Source of the DNA: RHKX01 sp963820055
Lineage (GTDB): Bacteria; Actinomycetota; Thermoleophilia; Solirubrobacterales; 70-9
Direction: 5' to 3'
Length of the DNA stretch: 64,000 nucleotides
NCBI GenBank assembly: GCA_963820055.1
Contig: CAWFYJ010000004.1
Location: 310,001 to 374,000 of the forward strand
Shown: in pieces, positions 7,806 through 16,574 of the stretch
Numbering within the stretch: the stretch's first letter is position 1
Layout of the letters: every line of letters begins with the position of its first letter
Notes under the pieces: generated by a model
The model's database searches: none
The model's input: the letters and a program-made list of their open reading frames with translations, nothing else
What the model was told of the DNA's origin: nothing
Program-made: the position numbers and the translations under genes

Positions 7806-8297
7806 ATGCATCTGCCGAGAGAGACCTATGAGTTGGTGCGGTCGTCCGTTCCCATCGCGAGCGTCGACCTGCTTCCTTGGCGCACCACGGGCGGTAATCG
7901 CGAGGTCCTTCTCATCCGTCGGCTTGACCGGCGTGGCGAACCGTGCTGGTGTTGGATCGGTGGGCGGATTCAGATCGATGAGCCGATCGCTGACGCGGTC
8001 CGGCGCCACATAGTCGAGACGGTCGGCCCAGATCTGGTCTTCAAGCCGGTGGATGCATCGCGTCCCGACCGGGTCGTCGAATACTCGCGGACGCCGCGCG
8101 CCGACGGACCGTACGACGAGGCAAAACACTCCATTGGCCTTACATACCTCGTCGCGACAGCTGGCGGGGAGCTCAATCCGAAGGGCGAGGCACTCGAGGC
8201 CCGCTGGTTTCCCTTCGACGATCTTCCCCCGAACGACGGCTTCTCGTTCGGTCAGGCCGACTGTATCCGCGATTTGGCGATGCGACTCCGGAGCTGA
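7806..8297 (+). CDS. Nudix hydrolase resembling GDP-mannose mannosyl hydrolase
   Basis: A 163-residue protein starting at ATG 7806 behind CGAGGA. The N-terminus MHLPRETYELVRSSVPIASV resembles GDP-mannose mannosyl hydrolases, which begin with a similar VxSTPLVSLD segment. The Nudix box at about residues 57-80 is altered: GRIQIDEPIADAVRRHIVET has RH where classical Nudix enzymes have RE, and ET where they have EE. GDP-mannose hydrolases also lack one of these glutamates. A sugar-nucleotide substrate is therefore plausible; other NDP-sugars cannot be excluded. Confidence 0.7.
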   Translation: MHLPRETYELVRSSVPIASVDLLPWRTTGGNREVLLIRRLDRRGEPCWCWIGGRIQIDEPIADAVRRHIVETVGPDLVFKPVDASRPDRVVEYSRTPRADGPYDEAKHSIGLTYLVATAGGELNPKGEALEARWFPFDDLPPNDGFSFGQADCIRDLAMRLRS

Positions 8298-8323
8298 ATC
8301 CCGATTCGGCGACGGGCTGCGGC

Positions 8324-8803
8324 TCACCCGGCCGTTATGACCTCCGACGCTGCGCCTTTGCACAAGACCTTTGTCTTGCCCTTCTTCCGCTTCGTCGCAT
8401 CGACCGTCGCCAGGTACTTCTTGCCAGCTACGAAGTCGTGGCCGGCTGCGACGCCATACCTACCCTTCCTGTCAGTCCTTGTTCGGGCCAGTCGCGGCCC
8501 GTTCCTGCGGAAGATCTCGACCTTACGATCCCTGACGCAAGTCGCCTCCAGCGCGTCCGAGCCCCCCCGCGAGCGACGATGGTGGCCCTGGCCAACGCGT
8601 CGCACGTCGGCCGTGACCCTGCCGGAGAAGTTGGGTTGCTCGGCGTAGGGGTCGTCGCCACCTCCGCGGAACTTGATCGAGATCTTAGATTTGACGACCA
8701 CCTTCCCTTGTGAGTGATGACGGTCGGCTGAGGCGACGCTGCCGAGGCCGATCACCGCCAGCGTCGCGGCGACGATCAAGGTAAGACCTTTCGTTCTATT
8801 CAT
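8324..8803 (-). CDS. Secreted protein of unknown function, family A
   Basis: A 159-residue protein. Start ATG 8803 gives a clear signal peptide (MNRTKGLTLIVAATLAVIGL, cleavage after ASA). The mature part contains NFSGRVTADVRRV, a Cys-containing centre (ALEATCVRDRKVEIFRRNGP) and a C-terminal KVLCKGAASEVI. The pattern F-x-G-x-V, C-x-x-x-R-K-V-x-I/L-F and a final Cys also occurs in the protein at 51387-51782, so the two are paralogues. The fold looks like a small beta sandwich. Function unknown. Confidence 0.75.
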   Translation of the reverse strand: MNRTKGLTLIVAATLAVIGLGSVASADRHHSQGKVVVKSKISIKFRGGGDDPYAEQPNFSGRVTADVRRVGQGHHRRSRGGSDALEATCVRDRKVEIFRRNGPRLARTRTDRKGRYGVAAGHDFVAGKKYLATVDATKRKKGKTKVLCKGAASEVITAG

Positions 8804-8984
8804 CTGGAGCCGTTCTGGTCGAAATAAACCCGGCAGAGTGCGCCTCGACCGAATCCGTTCAACGGCGTCCTCGGCAGGCCCAGGGGGACCTTGAGCCCAG
8901 CGGGAGTCTGCGGACGGTCGCTCTACCCCGGAGGTGATGGCTGCGGGGCCTCCCGCCCGTGCCCCACCCGTGGCCGTGACCATG

Positions 8985-9115
8985 CCGGTGGTCGTCCTAA
9001 TGTGCCCGTGGCCGCCGGAACGTCGCCCTGACCTCCTCCGTGAGGGCGGCCTGCTCGGCATAGGGGTGGCACCGCCTCCTTGAAGGCGAGACCGTAGGAG
9101 TCGACGACCCCCTCG
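8985..9115 (-). pseudogene. Decayed fragment of secreted family A
   Basis: The minus-strand reading contains HPYAEQAALTEEVRATFRR, which lines up with DPYAEQPNFSGRVTADVRR of the neighbouring gene at 8324-8803. The DNA around 9045-9080 also resembles 8635-8675. There is no start, signal peptide or full frame, so this is a partial old duplicate. The rest of the 409-base stretch 8804-9212 shows nothing I can name. Confidence 0.5.
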
Positions 9116-9212
9116 TTGAGGTGACCCATTCGAGAGGAGGCGAAGCACATCGCCGAGGACCACAAGCGAACGGATGGGTCTGAAATGCTCGCGCCAAACG
9201 AGAGGTGCGGAG

Positions 9213-9284
9213 AGCCCGGAGTGGGACTTGAACCCACGACCCCCTCCTTACCATGGAGGTGCTCTACCGCTGAGCTATCCGGGC
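9213..9284 (-). tRNA. tRNA-Thr (anticodon GGT)
   Basis: The minus strand folds as a complete tRNA: acceptor GCCCGGA paired with TCCGGGC, D arm GCTC...GAGC, anticodon stem CCTCC/GGAGG around the loop ATGGTAA, and T arm GTGGG TTCAAGT CCCAC. Loop position gives anticodon GGT, reading ACC threonine codons. Length without CCA is 72 bases and CCA is not encoded. Confidence 0.95.
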
Positions 9285-9299
9285 GGGTCGGTCGGCAGG

Positions 9300-10151
9300 T
9301 TAGCGGGACTTGCCGGTCTTCTCGCAGTACGTCAGGACCGTCGCCTTGCCGTCGGCGAAAAAGGTCTGGCCGCTTATCCCCCATGTCCGCTTGGCGCCGC
9401 GATGAAACTCGAAAGGCGCGAAGTCGGTGTTGGAGGTGAAGCCGGCGGAGACGGCCTGCTCCTTCTTCTTGCAAGACGACGTCACCGTCGAGCCCTTGTC
9501 GGTGACCTCGCCAGAGTCCTTGCGGGTGGCGAGATCGGGAGCCTTTCCCTTCGGCAGGCAGTCGGCCAGGGCGATCAGGGTTCCAGTGCCGGTGTTCATC
9601 CCTCCCGTGACCCTCCAGGAGCGCTTGCCCTGCTTGACGGAAGCGAGCAGGGAGACCGAGGAGCCCGGGCTGTTGGAAAACGCCCAGCCGCCGGAGACGA
9701 TCTCCTGATTGCGCTTGCACGATGCCGTCAGATCGGTGAACTCGCCGGGCCCGAGGCTGGTCGTTTCGCCGGTGGTGACGAGGTCCTTGCCGACCTTGGA
9801 GCAGTAGGCGAAGGAGGTCACGAACCCTTTCTTCGGGTCGTCGCCGAGCTGAGAGACGGAAGCCTGCCATCCGTCGTCGTTGATGAACGACCCGGTGGGC
9901 TGGAACAAGCCCGTCAGGGAGGACACCTGGGGTACGGCGTAGCCGCCGCTGATCGGAGTTTCACCCTTCGGACACGTGGCCGTGATGGCATCGGTCTTGG
10001 CCGACGTCGGCTTGCTGCGCCGCGACTCGTGGATCTTCAGCGAGGCGTTCGCCGGTGTCACAGTCGTGACGGCAGTGACCAGCGCGATCAGCGTCGCCAG
10101 CGCTGCGAATGGGCGGACGGCGTTCCTCATGAGCTGGTGGGCTCCATTCAT
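9300..10151 (-). CDS. Secreted triple-repeat protein, family B copy 1
   Basis: A 283-residue secreted protein with an N-terminal hydrophobic signal (residues about 12-36, ending TPANA). The mature part holds three repeats of about 75-80 residues, each opening with a Cys and a serine-glycine turn: TCPKGETPISGGYAVP, SCKRNQEIVSGGWAF and SCKKKEQAVSAGFTS. Each repeat also ends near a Cys (AYCSK, ADCLPKG, TYCEKTG), suggesting a disulfide per repeat. The ATG at 10151 overlaps the TGA of the paralogous upstream gene (ATGA), so they are coupled. Function unknown. Confidence 0.8.
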   Translation of the reverse strand: MNGAHQLMRNAVRPFAALATLIALVTAVTTVTPANASLKIHESRRSKPTSAKTDAITATCPKGETPISGGYAVPQVSSLTGLFQPTGSFINDDGWQASVSQLGDDPKKGFVTSFAYCSKVGKDLVTTGETTSLGPGEFTDLTASCKRNQEIVSGGWAFSNSPGSSVSLLASVKQGKRSWRVTGGMNTGTGTLIALADCLPKGKAPDLATRKDSGEVTDKGSTVTSSCKKKEQAVSAGFTSNTDFAPFEFHRGAKRTWGISGQTFFADGKATVLTYCEKTGKSR

Positions 10152-10993
10152 CTATGGGACTTCACGCAGTAGATCAGCGTCTTCTCCCTGCCGGATTCGC
10201 TGAAGGGTGCGCCGATATTGGTCCACTTGCGCTTGCCGTCGCGACGCAGCTCATAGGGCACGATCGCGGCCTTCGAGGAGTAGCCGGCAGAGATGGCCTC
10301 CTCCCGCTTATTGCAGGAGGCAGAGGCATCCAGCGCCTCCCCTGTGACGATATCTGCAGTGCGCTTACGGGTGACGATCTTCGGTGTCTCCTTCTCGGGC
10401 AGGCAGTTAGCGAACACGAGGAGTGTTCCGCTCCCCCCGGTCATGCCGCCATTGATCGTCCAAGAGCGCTTGCCTGCACGCAGAGACTTGAGCAGGAGGC
10501 CGTAGCCGTTGTTCGTCGAGAGCGCCCAGCCGCCGGAGATCGCGACTTCGGACCTCTTGCAGACGGCGGTCAGGTCGGTGAACGTCGACCCCGAGAGGTC
10601 GACCGAGTCGCTTCGGGTCTTCACGTCCTTGCCGAGAGCAGAGCAATAGGCGACGCTCGTCAGCACATTCTCGCCGATGTCGCCGGCGGCGAGCTTCGCC
10701 GAGGTCTGCCAGCCGTCGTCGCCGGCGGGGAAAGTGCCCATCGGCAGATAGTAGTTGTCCTCGAGCAGCGGATTCGGGATCTGGTAGCCGCCGCTGAGCG
10801 GGGCCTCGCCGCGCGGGCAGGTGGCCGTCACCCCGTCGAACGCCTGATCGATCTGCTCGGTGCGGCTCGACTCGGAGATCCTCAGTCCGGCGCTCGCGGG
10901 CGCCGCGGCGATCAGCACAAGGGCCAACGCCAACGCGTGCGCAACGAAAAGAACGGCTGACGACCGACGCCCTGAGCCCCCGATTGCGACCAT
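10148..10993 (-). CDS. Secreted triple-repeat protein, family B copy 2
   Basis: A 281-residue paralogue of the next gene. I start it at ATG 10993 behind GGAGG. The frame stays open to 11077, but the extra residues precede the signal peptide. The signal (ALALALVLIAAAPASA) is followed by GLRISESSRTEQID. The three repeat openings are TCPRGEAPLSGGYQIP, VCKRSEVAISGGWALS and SCNKREEAISAGYSSK. The same spacing and cysteines recur in both copies, so this is a tandem duplicate pair exported together, perhaps at the cell surface. I do not recognise a named family. Confidence 0.8.
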   Translation of the reverse strand: MVAIGGSGRRSSAVLFVAHALALALVLIAAAPASAGLRISESSRTEQIDQAFDGVTATCPRGEAPLSGGYQIPNPLLEDNYYLPMGTFPAGDDGWQTSAKLAAGDIGENVLTSVAYCSALGKDVKTRSDSVDLSGSTFTDLTAVCKRSEVAISGGWALSTNNGYGLLLKSLRAGKRSWTINGGMTGGSGTLLVFANCLPEKETPKIVTRKRTADIVTGEALDASASCNKREEAISAGYSSKAAIVPYELRRDGKRKWTNIGAPFSESGREKTLIYCVKSHR

Positions 10994-11102
10994 CCCTTGA
11001 CTACCTCCATTGACCATCGACGGCCAATATCCGAAGTCGCACACTACCTTGTCGTCGCCGACATTCTCAAGACCCATCCGCCTACAATGCCCGTCCCTGA
11101 AC

Positions 11103-11185
11103 GGGGGAGCGCCGTAGTTGGAGAGACGGGCTGGACTGTAAATCCAGTGGCTTCGCCTGAGTGGGTTCGATTCCCACCTCCCCCA
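11103..11185 (+). tRNA. tRNA-Tyr (anticodon GTA)
   Basis: Acceptor GGGGGAG pairs with CTCCCCC. The anticodon stem CTGGA/TCCAG encloses loop CTGTAAA (anticodon GTA). A long variable arm (GGCTTCGCC region) and T arm GTGGG TTCGATT CCCAC complete a class II tRNA of 83 bases, as expected for bacterial tRNA-Tyr. The discriminator is A and CCA is not encoded. Confidence 0.95.
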
Positions 11186-11197
11186 TAAGACCTGGAC

Positions 11198-12310
11198 CTA
11201 GAGGTCGTCACGAAGCGACTGTGCCTGCGGGAGGCGCTTCAGCTTCCGCAGTGAGTTCGTCTCGATCTGGCGGACGCGTTCGCGGGTGATGCCGAGGTCC
11301 TGGCCGATCTGCTCGAGCGTCTGCGGCTCGGCGTCGGCGAGGCCGTAGCGGAACTCGATGACCTTGCGCTCGCGGTCGGTGAGCAGGCGCAGGGCGCGGT
11401 CGAGGCCCTCGCGCTGCAGGGAATCGGTGGCCCGCTCGAAGGGGCCCTGCCCATTCTCGTCGGGAACGATGTCGGCGACGCGGCCGTTGCCGTCCTCGCC
11501 GATCGGCGCCTCGAGGGAGACCGGCGCGGCGGCGAGGCCCATCAGCTCTCGCACCTCGGTCAGGTTGAGGCCGACCTCCCGGGCCACCTCGATCGGCTCC
11601 GGCTCGCGGCCGAGCTCCTGGACGAGGCTGCGCTCGGCGCTCCGCACCTTGCTCAGCTTCTCGTTGATGTGGACCGGGATCCTGATGGTCCGGCTCTTGT
11701 CGGCGACGGCGCGCGTGACGGCCTGGCGGATCCACCAGGTCGCGTAGGTGGAGAACTTGTAGCCGCGCCGGTAGTCGAACTTCTCGACGGCCCGGATCAG
11801 CCCGAGCGAGCCCTCCTGGATCAGGTCGAGGAAGCTGAGCCCGCGGCCGACGTAGCCCTTCGCGATCGAGACGACGAGGCGCAGGTTGGCCTCGACCATC
11901 TGCCGCTTCGCGTCGATGTCGCCCCGCTCGATCCGCTTCGCCAGCTCCACCTCCTGATCGGCGGTGAGCAGCTGGACGCGGCCGATGGCATGCAGGTAGA
12001 GGCGCAGCGAGTCGACGCCCGGCTCGACCGTGAGGTCGGGCGCGACGATCGGCGGCGCCTCGCCCGGATCGTCCTCGGTGTTCGGCTCGGAGTCGCTGCC
12101 GTCGACGATCACCTCGACGCCGGCATCGACGAGACGGCTGTGCAGGTCGCGCAGCCCGTCGGCTCCCAGCTCGACCTCCTCGACGGCGGCGGCGATCTGC
12201 TCCCCGGTGACATGGCCCCGCTCGCGCCCGAGCGCGATCAGCATCACGGCCGGATCGTCGCTCGGCTGCTCAACGGGGGCCAACTCCGTCACTTGAAGCT
12301 CCTCAGCCAA
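11198..12310 (-). CDS. sigA: Principal RNA polymerase sigma factor (SigA/RpoD type)
   Basis: A 370-residue group 1 or 2 sigma-70 factor. An acidic region 1.1-like N-terminus (residues 1-95) precedes region 1.2 (SLRLYLHAIGRVQLLTADQE), region 2 (GLSFLDLIQEGSLGLIRAVE; YKFSTYATWWIRQAVTRAVA, the -10 recognition helix), region 3 (RIPVHINEKLSKVRSAERSL) and region 4 with the helix-turn-helix EQIGQDLGITRERVRQIETN. Full-length region 2.4 and 4.2 support housekeeping promoter recognition. Whether it is the primary or a primary-like sigma cannot be settled without other sigma genes. Confidence 0.93.
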   Translation of the reverse strand: MAEELQVTELAPVEQPSDDPAVMLIALGRERGHVTGEQIAAAVEEVELGADGLRDLHSRLVDAGVEVIVDGSDSEPNTEDDPGEAPPIVAPDLTVEPGVDSLRLYLHAIGRVQLLTADQEVELAKRIERGDIDAKRQMVEANLRLVVSIAKGYVGRGLSFLDLIQEGSLGLIRAVEKFDYRRGYKFSTYATWWIRQAVTRAVADKSRTIRIPVHINEKLSKVRSAERSLVQELGREPEPIEVAREVGLNLTEVRELMGLAAAPVSLEAPIGEDGNGRVADIVPDENGQGPFERATDSLQREGLDRALRLLTDRERKVIEFRYGLADAEPQTLEQIGQDLGITRERVRQIETNSLRKLKRLPQAQSLRDDL

Positions 12311-12422
12311 TCACCATCTCCGCACGTGTCCCTATACGGGCGCCTCCCCGGCGAGGGGCGCCTCCCTCCTCCTTCGAAGGCGCCTCGCGAGTATGGCACG
12401 GTCCGGGCCGGAAACCCGACCT

Positions 12423-12439
12423 CGGTACCCTTGTTCGCC
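12423..12439 (+). promoter_or_regulatory. Conserved upstream motif, copy 1
   Basis: The sequence CGGTACCCTTGTTCGCC ends nine bases before the folE2 ATG. A copy differing in one base lies at 19747-19763 upstream of the GT2 gene, and a looser version (GATACCCTTGCTTCCGC) precedes lon at about 23151-23167. TACCCT/TACCTT fits the actinobacterial -10 pattern TAnnnT, so these may be -10 plus start-site elements. Confidence 0.35.
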
Positions 12440-12448
12440 GAGCCATCG

Positions 12449-13489
12449 ATGAACCGTCCGTCCCCCCTCATCAGCGCCTCCGGCGGCCCCGACGTCCAGG
12501 CGCGCCGCCCCCGCACCGAGGTCAGCCTGACCCGCGTCGGCGTCGTCGGCGTCGAGAAGGTCATCCGCATCAACCCGAGCGCAGCCGGCAACGGCAACGG
12601 CGAGCACGGCCAGCTCTTCTTCGCCGAGTTCGAGTGCTACGTCGACCTCAACCCGCAGCAGGCCGGCGCCCACATGTCCCGCTTCGAGGAGGTCGTCAAC
12701 GAGGCGATCGACGAGACCGTCCTCGCCGAGTCGCTGAAGGCCGAGCACCTCGCCGCCAGCATCGCCGAGCGCGTTCGCGACCGCCAGGGCGGCGCCCGCG
12801 CCGAGGTCTCCCTCGCGGCCCGCTACCCCGAGACCGTCCCGGCGCCGATCAGCGGCAAGCCGACGCAGGAGATCTACACGCTGTTCGGCACCGCCGTCGC
12901 ATCCGCGGCCGGCACCCGGACCCTCACCGGCGTCCAGGCCCAGGGCATGACGGCCTGCCCGTGCGCGCAGGAGATGATCGGGGCCGGCGCCCGCGAGCGC
13001 CTCGCCGAGAACGGCTACGAGCAGGCGCAGATCGACGAGATCCTCGACCTCGTCCCCGTCGCCACGCACAACCAGCGCGGCCTCGGCACCCTCTACCTCG
13101 GCCGCTCCGAGGAGTGCGAGACCGAGATCGACGCCCGCGAGCTGCTCGCCATCGTCGAGTCGTCCATGTCGTCGGAGATCTACGAGCTGATGAAGCGCGA
13201 CGACGAGCGCTCCGTCGTCGAGAAGGCCCACGCCAACCCCCGCTTCGTCGAGGACTGCGTCCGCGAGATGGTCCGCCAGCTCGCCTCCGCCCACCCCGAC
13301 CTCGACGGCCGCAACTTCATCTTCGCCCGCCAGGAGAACTTCGAGACCATCCACCGCCACAACGTCATCGCCGAGCGCTCCGGCGAGCTCGCCGAGATCC
13401 TCGCCGAACTCAACGACGGGGAGCACTCGAAGCGTCACATGACGATGCGCGAGTGGCTCGACGCGCCCGGCGCTCTTCCCGCCGACTAG
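12449..13489 (+). CDS. folE2: GTP cyclohydrolase, FolE2/MptA type
   Basis: A 346-residue member of the COG1469 cyclohydrolases, which open GTP to 7,8-dihydroneopterin (or the cyclic phosphate in archaea) for folate/pterin synthesis. Features are DVQAR...VSLTRVGVVG near the N-terminus, GAHMSRFEEVVNEAI, the metal/catalytic Cys region GMTACPCAQEMIG and FIFARQENFETIHRHNVIAE near the end. These resemble archaeal MptA more than the short E. coli FolE. ATG 12449 is the first start after the shared upstream motif. The frame is open far upstream, but that part is antisense to sigA. Confidence 0.88.
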   Translation: MNRPSPLISASGGPDVQARRPRTEVSLTRVGVVGVEKVIRINPSAAGNGNGEHGQLFFAEFECYVDLNPQQAGAHMSRFEEVVNEAIDETVLAESLKAEHLAASIAERVRDRQGGARAEVSLAARYPETVPAPISGKPTQEIYTLFGTAVASAAGTRTLTGVQAQGMTACPCAQEMIGAGARERLAENGYEQAQIDEILDLVPVATHNQRGLGTLYLGRSEECETEIDARELLAIVESSMSSEIYELMKRDDERSVVEKAHANPRFVEDCVREMVRQLASAHPDLDGRNFIFARQENFETIHRHNVIAERSGELAEILAELNDGEHSKRHMTMREWLDAPGALPAD

Positions 13490-13520
13490 GCCGGCTCGAG
13501 CGGCAGCGCCGGACCCGAGG

Positions 13521-14459
13521 ATGGTCGAGCGCAGATTCGCCGCGATGGGCACCGAGATCCTCGTGCTCGTCGGCGATCCGTTCGACCCCCACCTCCCATC
13601 GGCCGAGCCGGCGGCGGCGGCGATCGAAGCCGAGATCGTCGATTTCGGCCTCCGGCTCTCGCGGTTCCGCCCCGAGAGCGAGCTCTGCCTTCTCAACGAC
13701 GCACCCGGGGGGTCGGTGCCGGCATCGCCCCTCCTCCGGGACGCCGTCCGCGCCGGCATCTGGGCCGCGGAGCGGACCGGCGGCCTCGTCGATCCGACCC
13801 TCGTCGTCGAGCTCGAGCAGGCCGGCTACGGCCGTTCGCTGGCCGGCGTGCGGGCGCCGTCGCTCGCTGACGCACTCGCCGGCGCTCCGCCGCGAAACCG
13901 TGCGCGCCCCGCCCCCGACTCCCGCTGGCGCTCGATCGCCGTCGACGATCCGACGGGGACGATCAGCCGGCCGGCAGGGGTCGCCTTCGACACCGGCGGC
14001 ATCGGCAAGGGCCTCGCCGCCGACCTGGCGGCACGACGGCTCCGCTCCTACGGCCGCTGGGTGATCGACTGCGGCGGCGACCTCCGCGTCGGCGGCATCG
14101 ATCCCGTCGGCGCCCCGATCGAGCTCGAGGTCCGGCACCCGCTCACCGGCGAGGCCGCCGCATCGATGGAGTTCGCCGCCGGCGCAGCCGCGACCTCCGG
14201 CATCGACGCACGCCTCTGGGAGACGGGCGGCGATCCGCCGTACGCCCACCACCTTCTCGACCCCGCCGACGGGACACCGGCCTGGACGGGGCTGATCGCG
14301 GCGACGGCCCTCGCGCCAACCGCTCTCGAAGCGGACGTGCTCGCGAAGGCGGCCCTGCTCAGCGGGCCGGTCGACGGGCCGGCCTTCCTCGCCGAGCACG
14401 GCGGCCTGCTCGTCCATGACGACGGCACCGTCCGCCGGTTCGGCCCGATGGGCCGATGA
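13521..14459 (+). CDS. apbE: FAD:protein FMN transferase
   Basis: A 312-residue ApbE-type flavin transferase, which attaches FMN covalently to threonine in target proteins of electron-transfer complexes. The start MVERRFAAMGTEILVLVGDP and the conserved VAFDTGGIGKGLAADLAARR, WVIDCGGDLRVGG and HHLLDPADGTPAW are all present. No lipoprotein signal is seen, so this copy is probably cytoplasmic or poorly anchored. It stands 31 bases after folE2 and upstream of redox genes. I found no FMN-binding (DxxxSGAT-type) target in the window. Confidence 0.88.
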   Translation: MVERRFAAMGTEILVLVGDPFDPHLPSAEPAAAAIEAEIVDFGLRLSRFRPESELCLLNDAPGGSVPASPLLRDAVRAGIWAAERTGGLVDPTLVVELEQAGYGRSLAGVRAPSLADALAGAPPRNRARPAPDSRWRSIAVDDPTGTISRPAGVAFDTGGIGKGLAADLAARRLRSYGRWVIDCGGDLRVGGIDPVGAPIELEVRHPLTGEAAASMEFAAGAAATSGIDARLWETGGDPPYAHHLLDPADGTPAWTGLIAATALAPTALEADVLAKAALLSGPVDGPAFLAEHGGLLVHDDGTVRRFGPMGR

Positions 14460-14583
14460 CCCGCTGAACGCCCGCAGAATCGCCTCGGCCGGCGCCGGCG
14501 CCGGCCGAGAGCCGGACAAGTGCCGATCTCTATCCGTGGCCAATGCGGTGGCCGCAACCACATGCCGGAACTACGTTTGATGG

Positions 14584-15831
14584 GTGGTCTCCGATGGAGA
14601 AGCGAGTCGATGGCACCCTCCCGGTGATGGCGGTGTCGTCGTCGCCGGTGGCGGCCTCGCCGCCCAGCGCTGCGCCGAGACCCTCCGCTCACGCGGCTAC
14701 GAAGGCCCGATCCGCATCGTCTGCGGCGAGGCGACGGCCCCCTACGATCGCCCGCCGCTGTCGAAGTCGTTCCTCACGGCACCCTCCGATCCCGCCGATC
14801 TCTGCTTCCGGCCGGACGCCTGGCACGCGGAGAACGGCATCGAACTGCTGCTCGGCGAACGCGCCTGCTCGATCGACATCGAGCGCCAGGTGCTCGGGCT
14901 CGAGTCCGGCGAGGCCGTCCCCTACGACGCCGCCCTGATCGCGACCGGCAGCCGCCCGAGAACCCTCCCCGGCCTCGCCCGATTCACGAACGCCCACACG
15001 CTGCGGACGATCGACGACGCCGCCCGCCTCCGCGACGATCTCCAGAAGGGCGGTCCCGTCGTGATCATCGGCGCCGGATTCGTGGGTCTCGAGGTCGCCG
15101 CGGCCGCCCGCAGCCTCGGCCTCGACGTCACGGTCGTCGAGGCCGCGCCGGCTCCGCTGATGCGCGTGATCGGCCCCCAGCTCGGCGGCTGGTTCGTCGA
15201 CCTCCACCGCGCCGAAGGTGTCGGGTTCGCCTTCGACGCCCGGATCACCGGCTTCGCCGGAAGCGGCGAGCTGGTCGAGGCCGTCGAGCTCGAAGGAGGT
15301 CAGCGGCTCGAGTGCGGGGTTCTTCTCGTCGGCGTCGGCATCGAGCCGGACACCGAGTGGCTCGAGGCGAGCGGATTCGACCCGGACGGCGTTCGCGCCG
15401 ACGCCCTCGGCCGGACGGTCGCCCCGAACGTCTACGCAGCGGGCGACGCGGCGATGCTCTACGACCGCGCGGCCGGCGACTACGTCCGCAGCGAGCACTG
15501 GGAGGCGGCCGCCGCCGAAGGCGTCCAGGCGGCGCGATCGATGCTCCAGCTCGAGCCCGCGCGGCGACGCATGTCCTCCTTCTGGACCGACCAGTACGGG
15601 ATCCGGATCCAGACGCTCGGCGATACCCGCTCCGGCGAAGCGGTCGAGATCGACGGCGACCCCGGCGAGCGCGAATTCACAGCGGTCGTCTCCCGTGACG
15701 GCCGTCCCGTCGGCGGCCTGATCGCCGGGCGTCCGCGCGCCCTCCCCGAGTTGCGCCGGCTCATCGAAGCATCCGCGGCAGCTGTCAACGACGAAGAGGA
15801 GGAATCCGATGGGGTACTTGCCCAGAATTGA
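14584..15831 (+). CDS. NAD(P)H-ferredoxin reductase (FAD), P450/Rieske-type partner
   Basis: A 415-residue FAD reductase of the putidaredoxin-reductase class. It has an N-terminal FAD fold (VVVAGGGLAAQRCAETLRSR), YDRPPLSKSFL, ATGSRPRTLPG, the NAD(P) fold PVVIIGAGFVGLEVAAAARS and the second FAD motif PNVYAAGDAAML. The GTG at 14584 follows a stop directly and is the only usable start; no clear ribosome binding site precedes it. The end overlaps the ferredoxin gene by 23 bases, so the pair form an electron-transfer chain from NAD(P)H, probably to a cytochrome P450 elsewhere. Confidence 0.88.
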   Translation: MVSDGEASRWHPPGDGGVVVAGGGLAAQRCAETLRSRGYEGPIRIVCGEATAPYDRPPLSKSFLTAPSDPADLCFRPDAWHAENGIELLLGERACSIDIERQVLGLESGEAVPYDAALIATGSRPRTLPGLARFTNAHTLRTIDDAARLRDDLQKGGPVVIIGAGFVGLEVAAAARSLGLDVTVVEAAPAPLMRVIGPQLGGWFVDLHRAEGVGFAFDARITGFAGSGELVEAVELEGGQRLECGVLLVGVGIEPDTEWLEASGFDPDGVRADALGRTVAPNVYAAGDAAMLYDRAAGDYVRSEHWEAAAAEGVQAARSMLQLEPARRRMSSFWTDQYGIRIQTLGDTRSGEAVEIDGDPGEREFTAVVSRDGRPVGGLIAGRPRALPELRRLIEASAAAVNDEEEESDGVLAQN

Positions 15832-16015
15832 CGAGGACGCATGTGCCGGTCACGGCGACTGCGTCGAGATCGCACCCGAAGTGTTCGCGCTCGACGACGT
15901 CGCGTACGTCATCGGTCGCGGCATCCCGGAACTGGTGATGGCGGCCGCCGAGGCCTGTCCTTCGGTGGCGATCATCGTCACCGACGAGGAGAGCGGTGAA
16001 CAGGTCTACCCGTAA
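15809..16015 (+). CDS. Ferredoxin, single-cluster (3Fe-4S) type
   Basis: A 68-residue ferredoxin, MGYLPRIDEDACAGHGDCVE with a distal EACPSVAI. The cluster motif is C-A-G-H-G-D-C: the third position normally filled by Cys in 4Fe-4S ferredoxins is absent, typical of the 3Fe-4S ferredoxins serving actinobacterial cytochromes P450. It starts inside the end of the reductase gene with GAGGAGGA as ribosome binding site and overlaps the start of the lipoprotein gene. Confidence 0.9.
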   Translation: MGYLPRIDEDACAGHGDCVEIAPEVFALDDVAYVIGRGIPELVMAAAEACPSVAIIVTDEESGEQVYP

Positions 16016-16569
16016 GGGCATCATCGCCATCAGCTGCGGTCGTCGCGGCGACGCTTGCGATCGCCGCCTGCGGCGGCGACACCGGGCGCGGCGACGACGC
16101 GACGACGGCCGCGCCGTCGACGACTGCCGCGACGACGACACCCCCGCTGCAGACCGGCAAGCCCGTGATCGCCAAGGCCGCCGACCCGGCGCGGCGCGCG
16201 TACATCGCCAAGGTCGACCAGGTCTGCTCCAAGCTCGACAAGGAGCGGAACGACTCCGAGAACGAGGTGTCGAAGGCCGGCGACGAGAGCGAGGCGGCAA
16301 AGGCCTACGACGACACGGTCAAGCTCGGCGAGGAGCAGTACCGGCAGATCAAGGCCATTCCGCCGCCACCCGGCGATGCAGCGCTCCTCCGCGCGAACGT
16401 CTACGACGTCATCGAGCAGCAGCTCGCCCTCCGCAAGCAGATGGCGGCCGCGCTCGCGACGTCCGACGTACAGGAGCTCGAGACGCTGCGCAACGAGCAC
16501 GACACGCTGACCACCTCCCTGGTCAGCTTCGCTCGCGGCTACGGCTTCAGGGTCTGCGGAGAGGACTGA
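15996..16569 (+). CDS. Lipoprotein of unknown function (apparent frameshift)
   Basis: A GTG at 15996 starts MNRSTRKGIIAI. After a one-base shift near 16030 the frame continues AAVVAATLAIAACGGDTG, a textbook lipobox (AIAACGG), a Thr/Ala linker, and then a helical domain (RAYIAKVDQVCSKLDKERND, IPPPPGDAALLRANVYDVIE) with two cysteines, one near the C-terminus (FRVCGED). The downstream frame has no start of its own before 16165, so the frameshift reading is preferred. It resembles small helical lipoproteins of this class of actinobacteria. Role unknown. Confidence 0.7.
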
Positions 16570-16574
16570 TCCGG

